Assembly (NCBI GenBank): GCA_027575805.1 | Contig: JANBPU010000011.1 | Span: 124,001 to 188,000 of the forward strand | Reading direction: 5' to 3' | Length of the DNA: 64,000 bases | Source: Mycoemilia scoparia | Lineage: Eukaryota > Kickxellomycota > Kickxellomycetes > Kickxellales > Kickxellaceae | In this document: positions 11,825-21,659 of the stretch, in pieces | Layout: the number at the start of each line of letters is the position of its first letter | How positions within the stretch are numbered: position 1 is the first letter of the stretch | Translations under genes and position numbers: made by a program | The notes under the pieces: generated by a model | Told to the model about the DNA's origin: nothing | What the model saw: the letters and a program-made list of their open reading frames with translations, nothing else | The model's database searches: none

Positions 11825-12735
11825 TTAGTAGGCAGTGGGCTTTGGCTGAACAGCAGTGTTGATCTTCTTGCCATCCTATAAATATACGCAAGGCAAAGAG
11901 TTTAATGCGTTAATATCGTTAAGCTTAAATAAGGGTCACATTCCTTTAAGGATATTTGGGTAGTATATATGTAATAATTTCCTTAGGATACTACATACCT
12001 TGTTAAAGATAACACGTGGAGGAGGTTTGCGGTTGCGGCGACCCTCAGTAGAGCGGACACGAACAATGTGGCCGTGGATAGCACAGGCAACACAGTACTG
12101 GGTCTTGACGTAAAGCTTGGGGATGGCATAGGCTAAATTAATGAAAATAACGAATTAGTAAATTTGGCTGTATTTAAAGCTTTGGAATTTGAACATATCC
12201 CAGAAATATGATACTTGCCCTCATAGACGGAAGCCTCAGCCATATCACGCTGAGCAGCAGCCTCAATCATGTTGCGGACAGAGAAGCGCTTGATGGCCTT
12301 GTCCTAAATTGTAAATCAATTATACATATATGTATGAATTAGCCCATTGCACACAATGCAAATATATATATATACCATAAAATTGTAGTCTAAATCTTTG
12401 AATTGTATCTTACCTTGGGGCAGCAGCGGGAGCAGTTGTCGCAGCGAATGGGCTTGACGTGACCGCGGCCCTTCTTGTTACGTCCGTGATTTCTGCGCTT
12501 GGTGGTCTACAAAAAATAGTAATGAATTGTCATTGTTAGTCGTGTTAATGGAATTTGAATCTAATAATACATGCTCAGCTTGTTTGAATTTCCACATTTT
12601 CCATGACATTAACATGAATGGGATAAAGCCGCTCCTGAAATTGCACGGGTCATGTTTTTAGGGTGCAATAGTTGAGGATACGCATGGATTCTCTTTCTTG
12701 GATGGATGGAGGTGTGGCCAACGGATACGTACCAT
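11825..12735 (-). CDS. RPS26: 40S ribosomal protein S26 (eS26)
   Basis: Five exons on the minus strand: 12735..12733 (ATG only), 12506..12414, 12303..12219, 12132..11999 and 11875..11825, giving 121 aa. The protein opens [23 protein letters not shown], with the zinc-binding cysteines CDNCSRCC and YCVACAIH, then the core RNRKPPPR. This is the standard eS26 layout. It is a small-subunit protein near the mRNA exit channel. The first intron follows the start codon directly (ATG|GTACGT). The third intron has a GC donor: exon 3 ends TATGAGG and continues GCAAGT, and only the GC position restores frame into AYAIPKLYV. Many short introns and a strong codon bias fit a highly expressed ribosomal gene. 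Confidence 0.96.
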
Positions 12736-13906
12736 TTTGCCTTCGTCTAGCTATCACAAAATACTTGAAGGATGGATGTAAGAGAAGGAGCATCAGATTC
12801 TACACCCACAATGTATTTTTGGACTCTCCCTCCTGCTCAGGCTCTGTTTCCCTTTCAGCTATACTTGTCCCAAAGACCTTCAAAACCCATATAAATCAAG
12901 CTGGGGTTGGGTTTAATCCTCGCAGTAGAATAATTAAATCAAACAGTTTTGAGGGATTGTCGCCCAAGGTTAAGTCTAGTCATTAACATTGGTTTTCCTG
13001 TTCCTAAACAGAGTGCATCACCCACCAGGGGCCGTTACAACTCCTTAAGGACTAAGGGCCTGGCTCATTCATATCAACCCAAGGTTTCTTGGAAGTCATC
13101 TTCTGGCCATAATAATCAACAAGTGCTAATGCTTATATCCTCGAATATAATATAATCTTGTACCTATAAAAATGTGTATATACATCGACTATCTTTGCCA
13201 TCTAGGATGGTTTTTATATCAAATGCCTTATGTAAATCAAGTCCGCTGATAGATACGACAGAATCTCCTCTAAAAGGGCACTGGAATATTCCCTTGGACA
13301 CTAGCCAATCATCACTGATACTCCAGCTAAAATGTATGGGTTATGGACTAATTTACAGGGAATATGTGAGGGTATGTGTCTGTTCCCTTTTGGTGGATAA
13401 CTTGCCATATTGATACTCTCTCAGTGAAATACTGGCGTGTACCTTTCACAGTGTTTGGGTGATATAGGCTGGCTGTGGCTGTCTAATGTTTAGATATAAC
13501 GAAGGGTCAGACTATTATTTTGCTCAAAGAAGAAACGCCAGATTAAAGGGACCCGAAACCTTTATGTGGATAAACGGTTGCGCGTTCGCGTTGCATAGTT
13601 GTATGTTAAGCATATTTCTGTGTTTTAAAGGAAACACACGGCTACATCCAGGCCTACACATTCTACTCACATCGTATAAAAATAAACGCGTTTCCAAAGA
13701 TATGTCGTCTCAGAGTATTTTGAACGTTTTCTTTTTCACCTATCCTTTAAACCGTTTTTACAGCTTCATATATTTGACAAAGCGTAAGGGTGCCATAGTG
13801 CAAACTATCATACTCTAGCTACACAGGTTGCTCCAGCAAGAAAGACCAACTAAAAAAGGACATACAAAGCTTAAGCTGATATTCGTGAGATATTCTATAA
13901 ATCCTG
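12736..13906. other. Divergent intergenic region between RPS26 and the cyclin, with a repeat copy
   Basis: About 1.2 kb that should hold both promoters. Its middle contains one copy of a dispersed repeat (13267-13412, listed separately). ORFs here have no recognisable domains. Confidence 0.5.
13267..13412 (+). repeat. Degenerate dispersed repeat, copy C (no MITE inserted)
   Basis: Positions about 13294-13412 align without gaps to the reverse complement of about 24775-24893. By hand count 93 of 119 bases match, and most differences are transitions. Upstream, CCTCTAAAAGGGCACT (13267) matches the reverse complement of 25021-25036. In this copy the two blocks join directly, while in the 24.8-kb copy a 122-bp inverted-repeat element lies between them. 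One frame stays open in both copies, with similar protein readings (here LDTSQSSLILQL, there LDKSQSSLRLQL). This suggests the remnant of a mobile-element coding region. The protein family is not recognised. Confidence 0.65.
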
Positions 13907-15622
13907 ATGAACAAGGAAAATGTTTTGAATAAGAGCCAAATCACAGGCATAGCTGTCGATAATATTCATCGCGATGGGGATACTCTATGCAGCCAAACCA
14001 AGAGCCACCATGCTGGGTCTCTCAAGAGGCAGACTTCACGCAAGAGAGTCATTTCCCAAGTCAATGGTTTTGAGGACAACCACGCCACAGCAAACAACCC
14101 TAAAAAGCGAGCGCAACAATTTACGAAAGCAGATTTTACAAAGAATGATAACTCTAAAGTCTCAAATGTGTCATCGAAACACTCCCAGATTGGCTTTGTA
14201 TGGCCAGACATGTCAGACATGACATGTTGTGGTGAAGATAGAGGCGAAGGCTGGTTCAACACATCTATACTTGAATCTCAGGCAACATTATTCTCCTCTC
14301 CCAGTCATGAATATACCCCAGCATCGCAAGCATACTACACCGAAGCAGGAGGACTACCAGCACAAGAAGAAAAACAAGATATTTCGGAATATGCATCGCT
14401 GCTGTATAAACTGGAGCGCGACTTGTCAAGATTTTGTCCTAACGTGGCCGATTCGAGAGACTTTGTGAGACATCCATTGCTTTCATCACAAATGCGACCC
14501 ATTCTTATAGACTGGATGATGGAGGTCTGCTCGGATTACCGGTTTCACAGAAAGACCCTTCAGCTGGCGATATCCTATTTCGACCAGGTCATGAGCATCG
14601 AAGGGGAGATACCACCAACCGAACTGCAATGCTATGGTTCTGCTTGCCTGTCATTGGCAATAAAGACTGAGGAGTCTTATCACCCCAAACTCCGTGACCT
14701 CACCGAAATATCACAGGGCGCCTTTACTTTAAGCGAGCTCAGAGATTGCGAGCAGCATGTTTTGCGTATTATCGGGTACAATCTCTCTACGCCAACAATT
14801 CTGGATTTTCTTTGTCTCTTCTTCCAGCAAATAAGCACAGAGATCCGATGCTTGAAGCGGCTATCTGATGAATGCCTATCTGAAAAACAAGAAAATTTGC
14901 ACAGCCTAACATCTGGAATAAATGTCATACCAAGTCTCGCCAAGCTCGATTCCGAAGCTACGCTTTTTTCAAGCCCACCACTTCGACCACATGCCAGTGG
15001 GGTTTATACACCCGAAAATATGCATGTCTTTGCTTCGCCAGTATCCAAGGGTATTGAAATATTGAGTATTTATGACAAGGACCCCAGTGAACCTAATCCA
15101 CAGATGCAATCATCTAAAGCGCAACAGGATTCTACATATGATAACAGTAGTCACTACACAAACCAGCCATTTCTCCACAAAGAATCCAAATACTTGCATC
15201 GTATTTTTTCTGATCATCCATTTACGATTGCTTGTGACTATATTGATTTGGCCCTCCACGGACACCAATTTTTGAGGTTTAAATACTCGATGGTAGCTGC
15301 CGCCGCAATGTTCATATCATTTAACGATTGCAACGTACCGTTCACAAGCGACCAGTTCTTTGGATCAACTGGGTATACAGTCTCTGAAATCCAACAATGC
15401 GTCGACCACATAGAGCAACTCATAACAGCTACCAATTTGCGGAGTCGTATTGGAAATATCCCTGTACCAATCACACAGACACCAAAGATCTATTATAGCT
15501 GTTGTGAAAAGGAATCTCGTTTTGGCATCAAATGGCTACAAAGAATCCCAGCAGACGAAATATGGGCTTTCCAACCTCACCATCGCCATATGCTTGGCGA
15601 ATTAGAAAATGTTCCTCTATGA
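13907..15622 (+). CDS. Cyclin, A/E-type cell-cycle regulator
   Basis: Single exon, 571 aa. The N-terminal ~155 residues are polar and unstructured (KKRAQQF-type basic patches). The first cyclin fold spans about 158-295: MRPILIDWMMEVCSDYRFH matches the MRAILLDWLxEV cyclin-box signature, and LAIKTEESYHPKLRDL is the conserved helix carrying the Lys-Glu pair that contacts the CDK. The second fold (about 430-515; ACDYIDLALHGHQFLRFKYSMVA) is closest in style to cyclins A/E. A polar insertion of about 110 residues separates the two folds, which normally touch. It should activate a Cdc28/Cdk2-type kinase. The exact cyclin class is not certain. The cyclin and CHORD genes converge, their stops 158 nt apart. 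Confidence 0.88.
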   Translation: MNKENVLNKSQITGIAVDNIHRDGDTLCSQTKSHHAGSLKRQTSRKRVISQVNGFEDNHATANNPKKRAQQFTKADFTKNDNSKVSNVSSKHSQIGFVWPDMSDMTCCGEDRGEGWFNTSILESQATLFSSPSHEYTPASQAYYTEAGGLPAQEEKQDISEYASLLYKLERDLSRFCPNVADSRDFVRHPLLSSQMRPILIDWMMEVCSDYRFHRKTLQLAISYFDQVMSIEGEIPPTELQCYGSACLSLAIKTEESYHPKLRDLTEISQGAFTLSELRDCEQHVLRIIGYNLSTPTILDFLCLFFQQISTEIRCLKRLSDECLSEKQENLHSLTSGINVIPSLAKLDSEATLFSSPPLRPHASGVYTPENMHVFASPVSKGIEILSIYDKDPSEPNPQMQSSKAQQDSTYDNSSHYTNQPFLHKESKYLHRIFSDHPFTIACDYIDLALHGHQFLRFKYSMVAAAAMFISFNDCNVPFTSDQFFGSTGYTVSEIQQCVDHIEQLITATNLRSRIGNIPVPITQTPKIYYSCCEKESRFGIKWLQRIPADEIWAFQPHHRHMLGELENVPL

Positions 15623-15780
15623 TAAATACCCTAACGTCACCACTCATTCCTCTGTAATATACTTTCCCATTCACTACATTACATAGTCACGCTTTTAGAA
15701 TAAATTATTTAGATTTCTCTAATATATATATTTATTTAAATCCTCTATATCAGTCCAAAAATATCAACGCATTTGTATCT

Positions 15781-16929
15781 CTAAAAATCCTCTTGGTGTT
15801 TATCACTTTTAATTCGGGTCCAGGTCATTGTAGTATCTATGCAGAAAAGCGCATCAGTGTATTATTAGGCTGTTTGGTTTAGCTTTGAAGAGCAAAAATG
15901 CTGGAAATGTGGATGTTTACTCAATGCGTTCATAAGTGCTTACCTTTGTTGAGAACTAATTCGATCTTTTTGGATAGGATTTCATAGCTTGAAGACTCCG
16001 GGTTGATTTTCTAGAGAATTATAAAAACATAGCATGTCATAGAATGGTCAATCAAAATTAAAGTATAATGCTGATAAAACCAGCAAGAAGCACGCCGTAT
16101 TGTTTAGAAAACTTACAGAGTAAAGATTCCAGGTAGATTTATAGGTTTGCCCATCCTTGGTGGTAATATCAAGTTCCAGATTTTGGTCGTCAATGAACTT
16201 GACCAAAGATTTGTCCTTATCAGCGCTTTTAATATACACTGAAACGATCACATTTTGCGGATTTTGATAGAAATCTTTTCTGATTTTGGCTGGCTCATTG
16301 GTTTTTGTACCAACAAACAAATGTAATCCATCTCTGCAGCCTTTGATGTTAAAGAGCTCTTCATAGTCCATAACACGCTTCTTGCAGCACGACCATCCTC
16401 TTGCGCCTTCATGAAATATGGGGCTGCCAGGGTGGAATCGGCACTTTTCCTTTCTGGACTCAGCATCTTTATAAGAAGCCGAACAGCAATGTCTCTTACA
16501 CTTGGTTCCTGGCTCGATGGTAATGTCTACAGGATCTTCATCGATGTAATAGTCCTTCTTGACCTTTTCTTTGTGTTCTGGGTTTTGCAATGCATTATGT
16601 ATAGACGGCGAGACCCCATTGTTGGAAACTTGGGCATTTCCATAAACTTCTGTTTCACCTTCTTTTTTGGTAATTTCATGGTTTTCGACTGATGAAATCG
16701 ATGGTGTAGCTGGTGGTGTTGACTCTTTATTGCTTGAATGACTTCCTAGCTTACATCCTGGACAGTTTTGAAAGTCGTCAAAGTCAATAAAAGATTTGTT
16801 ACAGCATGGCCACTTTTTTAAACCCTCATGGAATACTGGCTTCGCGTCATGATATTGGCAGTCCATTGAGCCATTCGTGGCCTCATCAAACTGCTTTTTG
16901 CAACCGAATCTCTGGCAAACTGAAGTCAT
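15781..16929 (-). CDS. CHORD-CS domain protein (Rar1/Chp-1 family, Hsp90 co-factor)
   Basis: Three exons on the minus strand: 16929..16117, 16010..15944 and 15836..15781 (311 aa). Two CHORD zinc-binding domains are seen. CHORD1 (about 5-62) has CQRFGCKKQFD..CQYH..PVFHEGLKKWPCC..FIDFDDF..GC. CHORD2 (about 145-205) has CKRHCCSASYKD..CRFHPGSPIFHEGARGWSCC..VMDYEEL..GC. A CS domain follows from about 215 (IRKDFYQNPQNVIVSVYIK) and is completed by the two small exons (KINPESSSYEILSKKIEL, then MTWTRIK). The linker between the CHORDs is Ser/Asn-rich. Family members act with Hsp90 and Sgt1 in protein maturation. All zinc ligands look present. Length and order are normal for the family. Confidence 0.93.
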
Positions 16930-17385
16930 TGTTATGTGACACGTTGAAAGATGATGGCCTTTTTTTTAGAGAAAATAGAATTTGATTTAAGCTTTTTGCA
17001 ATACTCTATTATGGTATAAATGTCCAACAATAAAACAAAATCTCTACCTAAACCCAATGAATACAACTTTGCATAACAATTGCTTTATAGCATTAAACTG
17101 TGGATAAGTATCGATATTGTCTTTAGAAAGCACATTCAGGATATTGTATTAGTGAAGAATATAAGCCAAATGACTATGATTTGCCCCTTTAACATTCTCT
17201 CCATTCCAAGTGTATTCAAATATATTCTAAATAAACTTGAATTATTTCTATTTATTATGATTTGTTCTCAATTGACGGTCCTAGGTCATTTAGAATGGCT
17301 CTGAACAAACACAGTCTACTAGAAGGTTGTTGAAGAAAAGTTTTATATACTCGATCTGAACAAGGGAGGGCTTTTAATGAGCAGA
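16930..17385. other. AT-rich intergenic region upstream of the CHORD gene
   Basis: About 450 nt of AT-rich DNA between the CHORD gene start and the tRNA. No further gene seen. Confidence 0.5.
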
Positions 17386-17457
17386 TCCGTTATAGTCCAG
17401 TGGTTAGGATTCCTGGCTCTCACCCAGGCGGCCCGGGTTCAATTCCCGGTAACGGAA
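17386..17457 (+). tRNA. tRNA-Glu (anticodon CTC)
   Basis: A 72-nt cloverleaf. The acceptor arm TCCGTTA pairs with TAACGGA, followed by discriminator A. The D arm carries AGTGGTTAGGA. The anticodon stem CCTGG/CCAGG holds the loop CTCTCAC with anticodon CTC (reads GAG). The T arm CCGGG-TTCAATT-CCCGG is perfect and forms the B box. There is no intron. A TTTT run a few bases downstream (about 17465) fits RNA polymerase III termination. Confidence 0.96.
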
Positions 17458-17921
17458 TTTATTCTTTTGAACCTAAGGTTAATGTGTAAAGGCAATGTGT
17501 TTTTTTTATAAACTGCAACGATTTCTCAATAAAATAACTGATAAGGATGGTTTTGTTGTCCGTCGTTGTTAAACTTTTTAAATTTGACTATAGGTGGTGA
17601 TCTGATTGTGAATTATTTTATCAAACCACATGATCAGTTTAATTGGTGGCACTGTCGATCTCTAACACTTCAACGGCAGGACTAGGGCTCTGGAGCCCGT
17701 GAGGGACCCATTAATCCTCCAAACACATGAAATAGATGACTACGTATACGATATCATGTGCGTGGGAATACCTAAAGGGGTTTAAGCACACGAAATCAAG
17801 CCATTCCTTTTGTTTTTTAACAATCTTCTTCTTTTGTACTTAGCTTTGCACCCTATTTTTATCAATAGATCTCATACACCACCTTACTTTTGTTCAGCAG
17901 TATATAAAATAGAAATATATA
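17458..17921. other. Intergenic region upstream of ETFB
   Basis: About 460 nt. It should hold the ETFB promoter. Pyrimidine-rich sequence runs at about 17808-17850, and TATATAA lies close to the start codon. No other feature recognised. Confidence 0.5.
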
Positions 17922-18842
17922 ATGTCTGGTCTTCGAATTTTGGTTGGCGTTAAGCGTGTGGTAGACTTTGCTGCCAAGGTCCGCGTAAACTCACAGCAAA
18001 CTGGCGTCGAGACTGCTAATGTCAAGCACAGCATGAACCCCTTCGATGAAATAGCTGTTGAGGAAGCTATTCGGCTCCGCGAGAAACTAGGAAAGGACAA
18101 GGTGACGGAAATCATAGCTCTCACATGTGGCCCCAAAAAGTCACAAGAAACGCTTAGAACAGCACTTGCCATGGGAGCAGACAAAGGAGTACACGTCGAA
18201 GTTGCCGATGGGCAAATCCTTGAGCCACTTGCTGTTGCAAAGCTGTTCAGCAAGATTGTCGAGAAGGAGAAGCCTGATCTCATATTGCTGGGCAAACAAG
18301 CAATCGACGATGACTCCAACCAGACCGGCCAGATGCTCGCAGGATTGTTGTCTTGGCCTCAGGTATGATGTGATAGCTTTATAGTAGACCTGACAACAAT
18401 ATAGATATACCTCTACACTGATGCTACTCTGGCTGAATAGATATTTACATCAGACTGCTAATTCAAACCATCATTGCGTTGGTACCATGTATATATAATG
18501 TATATATAGGCGACATTTGCATCAAAGCTTGATATACAGGACAAGCTATTGACTGTTGTCCGTGAGGTTGATGGTGGTTTAGAAACCATCGCAACCAAGC
18601 TTCCCGCAGTAGTCACTGCAGACTTGCGTCTGAACGAACCACGCTATGCCTCATTGCCCAACATCATGAAGGCTAAAAAGAAGAAGATCGAAACCCTGAC
18701 CCCAAAGGACCTCAATGTTGATGTCACCCAGAGACTGGAGACCCTAAAGGTTACCGAGCCACCCAAGCGCAAGGGGGGCATAGTTGTAGGAAGTGTTGAT
18801 GAGCTAATCGACAAACTTCGTAACGAGGCTGGCGTGTTGTAA
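17922..18842 (+). CDS. ETFB: Electron transfer flavoprotein beta subunit (mitochondrial)
   Basis: Two exons, 17922..18362 and 18510..18842 (257 aa), joined in phase 0 as LLSWPQ-ATFASKL. The protein begins [19 protein letters not shown] and carries the family blocks [47 protein letters not shown] and, near the C-terminus, [20 protein letters not shown], the ETF beta signature. Together with the alpha subunit it takes electrons from acyl-CoA and other dehydrogenases in the mitochondrial matrix and passes them to ETF-ubiquinone oxidoreductase. Length matches the family (about 255 aa). As usual for ETFB there is no long cleavable presequence. Confidence 0.96.
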
Positions 18843-19223
18843 ATCACATAGCTTAATTTCAAAAACTGTTTCTCAGGAGCAAATACCAACATACTTTCTA
18901 CGATCTTTGAGCTTTAAATGGCACCCCACTACATGATCCACTCTATAATTTCATTTCAGTTGTGATAAAAGAACTTTAAATATAAAATATCATAGTTATT
19001 GGTGCCATTAACTTTGATCGCATTATAGGGGAGGTTGGGTTTAGTACTTATATTAAGTGTAAATGCTAGGTTTTTCAATGATAAGGAGATATAACAGTGC
19101 CGAAGTAATAAGTTAAAGATGCTACAGGTTGGTAAATCAAAATATCTTTGTGAAGGGGAAATTGAAGTGGGAGTATGTATTGTGAGACTACGGAAGTACA
19201 AATATTATAAACGGAAGGGAGTG
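18843..19223. other. Convergent 3' intergenic region (ETFB / zinc-finger gene)
   Basis: About 380 nt of AT-rich DNA between two 3' ends. No gene recognised. Confidence 0.5.
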
Positions 19224-21386
19224 CTATTTTTCAAGTCTTTTTACTTTTGGAGAAGGCCCGGATTCTTCGATGTGTCTCTTTTTGACGGAAAGTCCGAGCT
19301 CAGCTAAAGAGCTCTGATCCAGGTTGTGGAGATGCTTGATGTGGTTAAGACAAGTAGTTGAGGTGGCAAACTTTTTTGAGCATGTGTCTATAGGGCATAC
19401 AAAGGGCTTTTCGCCGGTGTGCATCCGCTGGTGTCTTGTAACCTGATCGGGCCTCGAGAATGTTTTTCCACAGGCAACATCGGGACACTTGAAGGGCCTT
19501 TCGCCAGTATGGACACGCATATGCTTTGTTAGATTCGAAGATTCGGCAAACCTCTTTGTGCAGCCTGTGTGGCGGCACTGGTAGGGTCGTTCGCCCGTAT
19601 GGGTTCTTAGGTGGATTGTGAGCGCACTAGAAACAGCAAACTCCTTCTCGCAGCCATTCTCTGTGCATTTGTAGGGCTTTTCGCCAGTGTGGGTGCGCAT
19701 ATGCTGCTGCATTATATGGGCTTCAGAAAACTTCTTTTTGCAAGTATCGCAGGAGAACGGCTTATCCCCAGTATGTGTCTGAATGTGCCGCATGGCACGC
19801 TGTCTTTGAGTAAAAGGCTTTCCATTGCGCTCACAGCCCTCCCACTCACAAACGTACTCGTGTCTTCCACTGCCAACATGCGTGGTTGAAAGATGGTTCG
19901 TTAGCCCGTCGATATGGTCGTACTCTTCGTGGCATTGTTTCCAGTGGCACCTGTGCAATATGCGCACCGCTCCTAAATGCTCTCGGCATACGTGCTGTAT
20001 AAGGTCGTTTGTATCATTCTTTAGAGCATGACACGACGCCCATTTGCACAAAAAGTCACTAGTAACGCCCTGGAAGTCCATTTGTTCTACTTTTAGAACT
20101 TCTCTAACAACCAAGTCTGGTTCTGGACTATCTGCACCCCTTGTCCTATTGACATTATCATCTCCATCAGCCGCCTTGGGGCTATTTTTTCCTTGGGCGC
20201 CAGCTTTGGTACTGCCTTTTCGTGACTTTGATGTGTCTTTCTCGGTGAGAATCGTAGGTTGCTGGCTCGATCTGTTAGTTGCTACATGTAACTTATACAA
20301 ATGTCTCACTAAGTCGTCGACTGAAGTGAATATCTGTGCACAAGTTGACCAGAGACATTGCCTTGGCTGCCGCTTGCCATCGCCATTTGCCTGAGATTTG
20401 TTTAGTTCTTCGACAACAAACGAGTTTGCTTCAGCCGGCTGGCCTGTTCCTGGGTCGGTATGGCTTAGGGAGCAAACTGAATACGCTACTTTTAGTGGTG
20501 ATGTATTGGAGCTCACAGGCCTTTCTTTTGTGCAATTCCCACTGGGTTCAGCTAGACTAGAACGTGTATAGATTTCTTTTGTGGATGGTGGGATATCCAT
20601 ATCTTGATTCGGCCTGGCTGTTGGGGGCTGGGAGTTGCTATTCGATGCACTAGTATAGCTGGACAATGAACTTTTCGGTGCTGATGGTGACACTACACCA
20701 AGCAGCCTATCAATACGCATCCCACCAGAAAATTGCGAGCTGGTTCTTAGAGTGGGTATTGTAGAGCATGACCCAAGTTTCCCTCCTATGGAGGAGCCAA
20801 GCCCCAAGCTTGAAAGAGAAGGCAGAACTTGGTTGCTCCTATTCGACGAACTTTTGACAGTCAGTGAAGTATAAGTCGATGATCCCGTCCCCGTTGCTGG
20901 TGGGCGAAGGGGTGGCAAATGGTTAGCAGGATATTTTTCATGGACATGGTAATTTGCTGAATTGCCAGTATTTGGATGCTTGGCCTTGTTGAATTCTGAA
21001 GACTCGCGGGAAATAAGCTCCGATACCGATGGCAGGACCGGTGTTTCTGCTACTACGCTGCAGGCATATTCCTGGCCGTCTTGAGCTCCACTGCTAGTGA
21101 TATTGCTACTACTATCATTACTAACATTGTTGTATATTCCTACATTACTACCAGCATCCGTAATAAGTTTGTTGCGTGTATTGGTCGTACTTAAAATTAG
21201 TTTGTTAATTTCCCCTCCCTCATGGCTCTCTTCTTGCCTTTTATTTTCGTAATCCAAATTGAAAACCATCAGGGAATTTGGTAAGAAAAAGAGTGAAACT
21301 TGAAAAGTAACCAAGGTAAAAATCAAAGACTGCGAGGTTTGGCGTACAAATACCCTTCTCTCTCTGAGCCGCAAGGGGGGAGCCAT
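19224..21386 (-). CDS. C2H2 zinc-finger transcription factor, Zap1-like
   Basis: Single exon, up to 720 aa. An in-frame Met at residue 40 (21269) may be the real start, because residues 1-39 read like a translated pyrimidine-rich leader. The N-terminal half is Ser/Thr/Pro-rich. Fingers begin near residue 344 (CLWSTCAQIFTSVDDLVRH), then FLCKWASCH and CHWKQCHEEYDHIDGLTNH, followed by a tight tandem array to about residue 685. The array includes FTQRQRAMRHIQTHTGDKP, SSALTIHLRTHTGERP, FAESSNLTKHMRVHTGERP and two more. The divergent CxW-type fingers followed by QRQ..RH, SSSLKIH-like and ESSNLSKH-like fingers closely follow the order in yeast Zap1, the zinc-responsive activator. The zinc-regulon role is inferred. 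Two extra C-terminal fingers are not in yeast Zap1. Both this gene and the neighbouring bZIP gene are on the minus strand. Confidence 0.82.
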   Translation of the reverse strand: MAPPLRLRERRVFVRQTSQSLIFTLVTFQVSLFFLPNSLMVFNLDYENKRQEESHEGGEINKLILSTTNTRNKLITDAGSNVGIYNNVSNDSSSNITSSGAQDGQEYACSVVAETPVLPSVSELISRESSEFNKAKHPNTGNSANYHVHEKYPANHLPPLRPPATGTGSSTYTSLTVKSSSNRSNQVLPSLSSLGLGSSIGGKLGSCSTIPTLRTSSQFSGGMRIDRLLGVVSPSAPKSSLSSYTSASNSNSQPPTARPNQDMDIPPSTKEIYTRSSLAEPSGNCTKERPVSSNTSPLKVAYSVCSLSHTDPGTGQPAEANSFVVEELNKSQANGDGKRQPRQCLWSTCAQIFTSVDDLVRHLYKLHVATNRSSQQPTILTEKDTSKSRKGSTKAGAQGKNSPKAADGDDNVNRTRGADSPEPDLVVREVLKVEQMDFQGVTSDFLCKWASCHALKNDTNDLIQHVCREHLGAVRILHRCHWKQCHEEYDHIDGLTNHLSTTHVGSGRHEYVCEWEGCERNGKPFTQRQRAMRHIQTHTGDKPFSCDTCKKKFSEAHIMQQHMRTHTGEKPYKCTENGCEKEFAVSSALTIHLRTHTGERPYQCRHTGCTKRFAESSNLTKHMRVHTGERPFKCPDVACGKTFSRPDQVTRHQRMHTGEKPFVCPIDTCSKKFATSTTCLNHIKHLHNLDQSSLAELGLSVKKRHIEESGPSPKVKRLEK

Positions 21387-21659
21387 TATGGCCTAAAGTC
21401 TGAAATTATCATTTATAAGCCAATTAAAATCTGGAAGGAAACCCGCTTTAAAGTTGGACGAATAGCAACAGAAAAGGATAAATTGTCAAGGATGGCCATG
21501 GGGCAAACGAATACATATATAAATGATCTGCTGTTTGCCTATTGATACACAAGGGGCCTATGGAACCCAGAAAAATATAGCATAGTGTGAGCTGGATAGA
21601 TGTTATTTACTAATTTGTATTGAGATTGAAAAATAAAATAAAATAATATTCATTAAAAG

